Assembly: GCF_003057875.1 (NCBI RefSeq)
Contig: NZ_PYXZ01000007.1
Span: 7,999 to 71,998, forward strand
DNA: 64,000 nucleotides
Source of the DNA: Nocardioides currus
GTDB taxonomy: Bacteria; Actinomycetota; Actinomycetes; Propionibacteriales; Nocardioidaceae
Reading direction: 5' to 3'
Within the stretch, counting starts at the first letter, position 1. Each line of letters starts with the position of its first letter. Positions 62,862-64,000 of the stretch are shown piece after piece. A model generated the notes under the pieces. The model was not told the DNA's origin. It saw only the letters and a program-made list of their open reading frames with translations, and ran no database searches. Both the position numbers and the translations under genes were made by a program.

Positions 62862-64000
62862 GACGCGTCCTCCCGCAGCACGTTCTTGGCCAGCTCGGCC
62901 TCGACGGTCTTCATCAGCCGGTCCTCGATGGAGGGCACGCCGACCTGGCGGATCAGGTCGTTGAAGAAGCCGTGGACGACCAGGCGCTGGGCCTCCTGCT
63001 CGGAGATGCCGCGCGACTGGAGGTAGAACAGCTGCTCGTCGTCGAAGCGGGCGGTGGCCGACGCGTGGCCGGCGCCCTCGATCTCGCCGGTCTCGATCTC
63101 GAGGTTGGGGATCGAGTCGGCCTGGCAGCCGTCGGTGAGGACGAGGTTGCGGTTCTCCTCGTAGGTCTCGATGCCCTCGGCGACCTTGCGGATCAGCACG
63201 TTGCCGACCCACACGGTGTGCGCCTTCTCCCCCTGCAGCGCGCCCTTGTAGACGGCGTGCGACTTGGTGCGGGGCGCGTTGTGGTCGGCGAAGATGCGGT
63301 GCTCGATGTGCTGGCCGGCGTCGGCGAAGTAGAGGCCGAGCAGCTCGGCGGAGCCGCCGGGGCCGTCGTAGGTGACGTTGGCGTCCATCCGCACGACGTC
63401 GCCGCCGAAGGAGATCGCCGCGTGCTTGTACGTCGCGTCGCGACCGACCCGCGCCTGGTGGTGCGAGAGGTGGACGGCGTCGTCGGCCCAGTCCTGGATC
63501 GAGACGACCGAGACGTCGGCGCCGTCCCCGACCGCGATCTCGACGACCGCGGCGATGGTGGACGAACCGGTGTGGTTGAGCACCACGATCGCCTTGCTGT
63601 GCGCCCCGAAGCGCATCGCGACGTGGCCGGCCTCGGTGACCGAGACGTCCTCGCCGTCGAGGTCGACGACGATCGGCTCGGCGACCTCGGTGTCGGCCGG
63701 GACGTCGATCAGGAGGCTCGAGGGCACCTCGGCCAGGACGCGGGCGGCCCAGCGGGTGTTGGGCACGAGACCGGAGATGCCGCGCAGGCTGCGGGCCTCG
63801 TCGCCCGAGACGCCCTCGATCCGCACGCCGGCGGGCGTGTTCCAGGTGCAGGAGGTCGCCGAGCGCATGAACTCCGCGTCGGCGTGCAGGCCCTTGAGCC
63901 GCTTGAGCGGGGTGAAGCGCCAGATCTCCTCGCGACCGGTGGGGGCCTCGTGGTCGGCGACCTCGAAGGACCCGGCCGGGTGCAGGTGGCTCTCGACCTT
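62858..64000 (-). CDS. sufD: SufD scaffold protein, 5' end missing
   Basis: The frame is open to the edge of the window, so at least 380 residues are present and the N-terminus lies beyond base 64000. The upstream part reads GREEIWRFTPLKRLKGL, a hallmark of SufD. The core has the beta-helix repeats of the family, and the C-terminus has SHAVYKGALQGEKAHTVWVG, GHASATARFDDEQLFYLQSRGISEQEAQRLVVHGF. With SufB and SufC it forms the scaffold on which clusters are built. Confidence 0.94.
   Translation of the reverse strand, partial: KVESHLHPAGSFEVADHEAPTGREEIWRFTPLKRLKGLHADAEFMRSATSCTWNTPAGVRIEGVSGDEARSLRGISGLVPNTRWAARVLAEVPSSLLIDVPADTEVAEPIVVDLDGEDVSVTEAGHVAMRFGAHSKAIVVLNHTGSSTIAAVVEIAVGDGADVSVVSIQDWADDAVHLSHHQARVGRDATYKHAAISFGGDVVRMDANVTYDGPGGSAELLGLYFADAGQHIEHRIFADHNAPRTKSHAVYKGALQGEKAHTVWVGNVLIRKVAEGIETYEENRNLVLTDGCQADSIPNLEIETGEIEGAGHASATARFDDEQLFYLQSRGISEQEAQRLVVHGFFNDLIRQVGVPSIEDRLMKTVEAELAKNVLREDAS

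Overview
The window is about 64 kb of very GC-rich (roughly 70% or more by eye), densely packed chromosome. It fits an actinobacterium close to Nocardioides (Nocardioidaceae). Pointers are a GlnH/PknG signalling locus, an InhA-type enoyl-ACP reductase behind FabG, a GuaB1-type protein, a SUF iron-sulfur operon with a Rieske subunit, an actinobacterial Vms1-like release factor, and many genes that look transcribed without a leader (TANNNT, 6-8 bases, start codon). The genus is an inference. I saw no rRNA, tRNA, insertion sequence, integrase or CRISPR array.

Layout. 1-7245: a + strand cassette of GlnH-like solute-binding protein (cut by the window edge), a helical protein, PknG kinase, PP2C phosphatase, von Willebrand A protein and FHA protein; kinase, phosphatase and FHA protein carry similar small Cys4 zinc ribbons. 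7256-13954: small membrane proteins, a LysR-type effector domain, a BCCT transporter, GuaB1, a PLP decarboxylase and a YiaA/YiaB protein. 14141-20372: two acyl-CoA dehydrogenases, peptide deformylase, two SpoU-type RNA methyltransferases and a CysG-like siroheme fusion. 20430-29890: a secreted zinc protease, a PEBP protein, a 22-bp repeat array, a three-gene ABC-2 exporter, a SpoIIE-type phosphatase, an alpha/beta hydrolase, a probably acquired P-loop gene and a TauE/SafE permease. 29887-36213: SPFH/NfeD pair, ABC ATPase, VOC protein, SerB, a HemK-like methyltransferase and a histidine phosphatase.

36288-44120 is a cyanophycin region: cyanophycinase, cyanophycin synthetase and a cupin in one operon, then an MFS exporter with its divergent HxlR regulator, then a CphA paralogue that keeps the N-terminal and Mur-ligase domains but lacks the ATP-grasp domain. 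44158-48544 holds fabG-fabI, dodecin, small proteins, moaA and SURF1. 48534-57677 has an ABC exporter, enoyl-CoA hydratase, ABC-F protein, YpfJ-type metallopeptidase with a truncated duplicate in front of it, an aminoglycoside-phosphotransferase-fold protein and an ABC-2 exporter pair. 57702-59223 is a tight ASCH-NYN-acVLRF1 operon that looks like RNA or ribosome quality control. 59637-64000 is the SUF operon read leftwards (sufD, Rieske, sufC, sufS, sufU, SufT-like), with sufD cut by the window edge.

Non-coding points of note are a 64-bp dispersed repeat found just behind two stop codons, a 22-bp tandem array in two opposite orientations, several hairpin terminators, and palindromic operator candidates in front of lipid-metabolism and efflux genes. 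No gene-free stretch exceeds about 270 bases.
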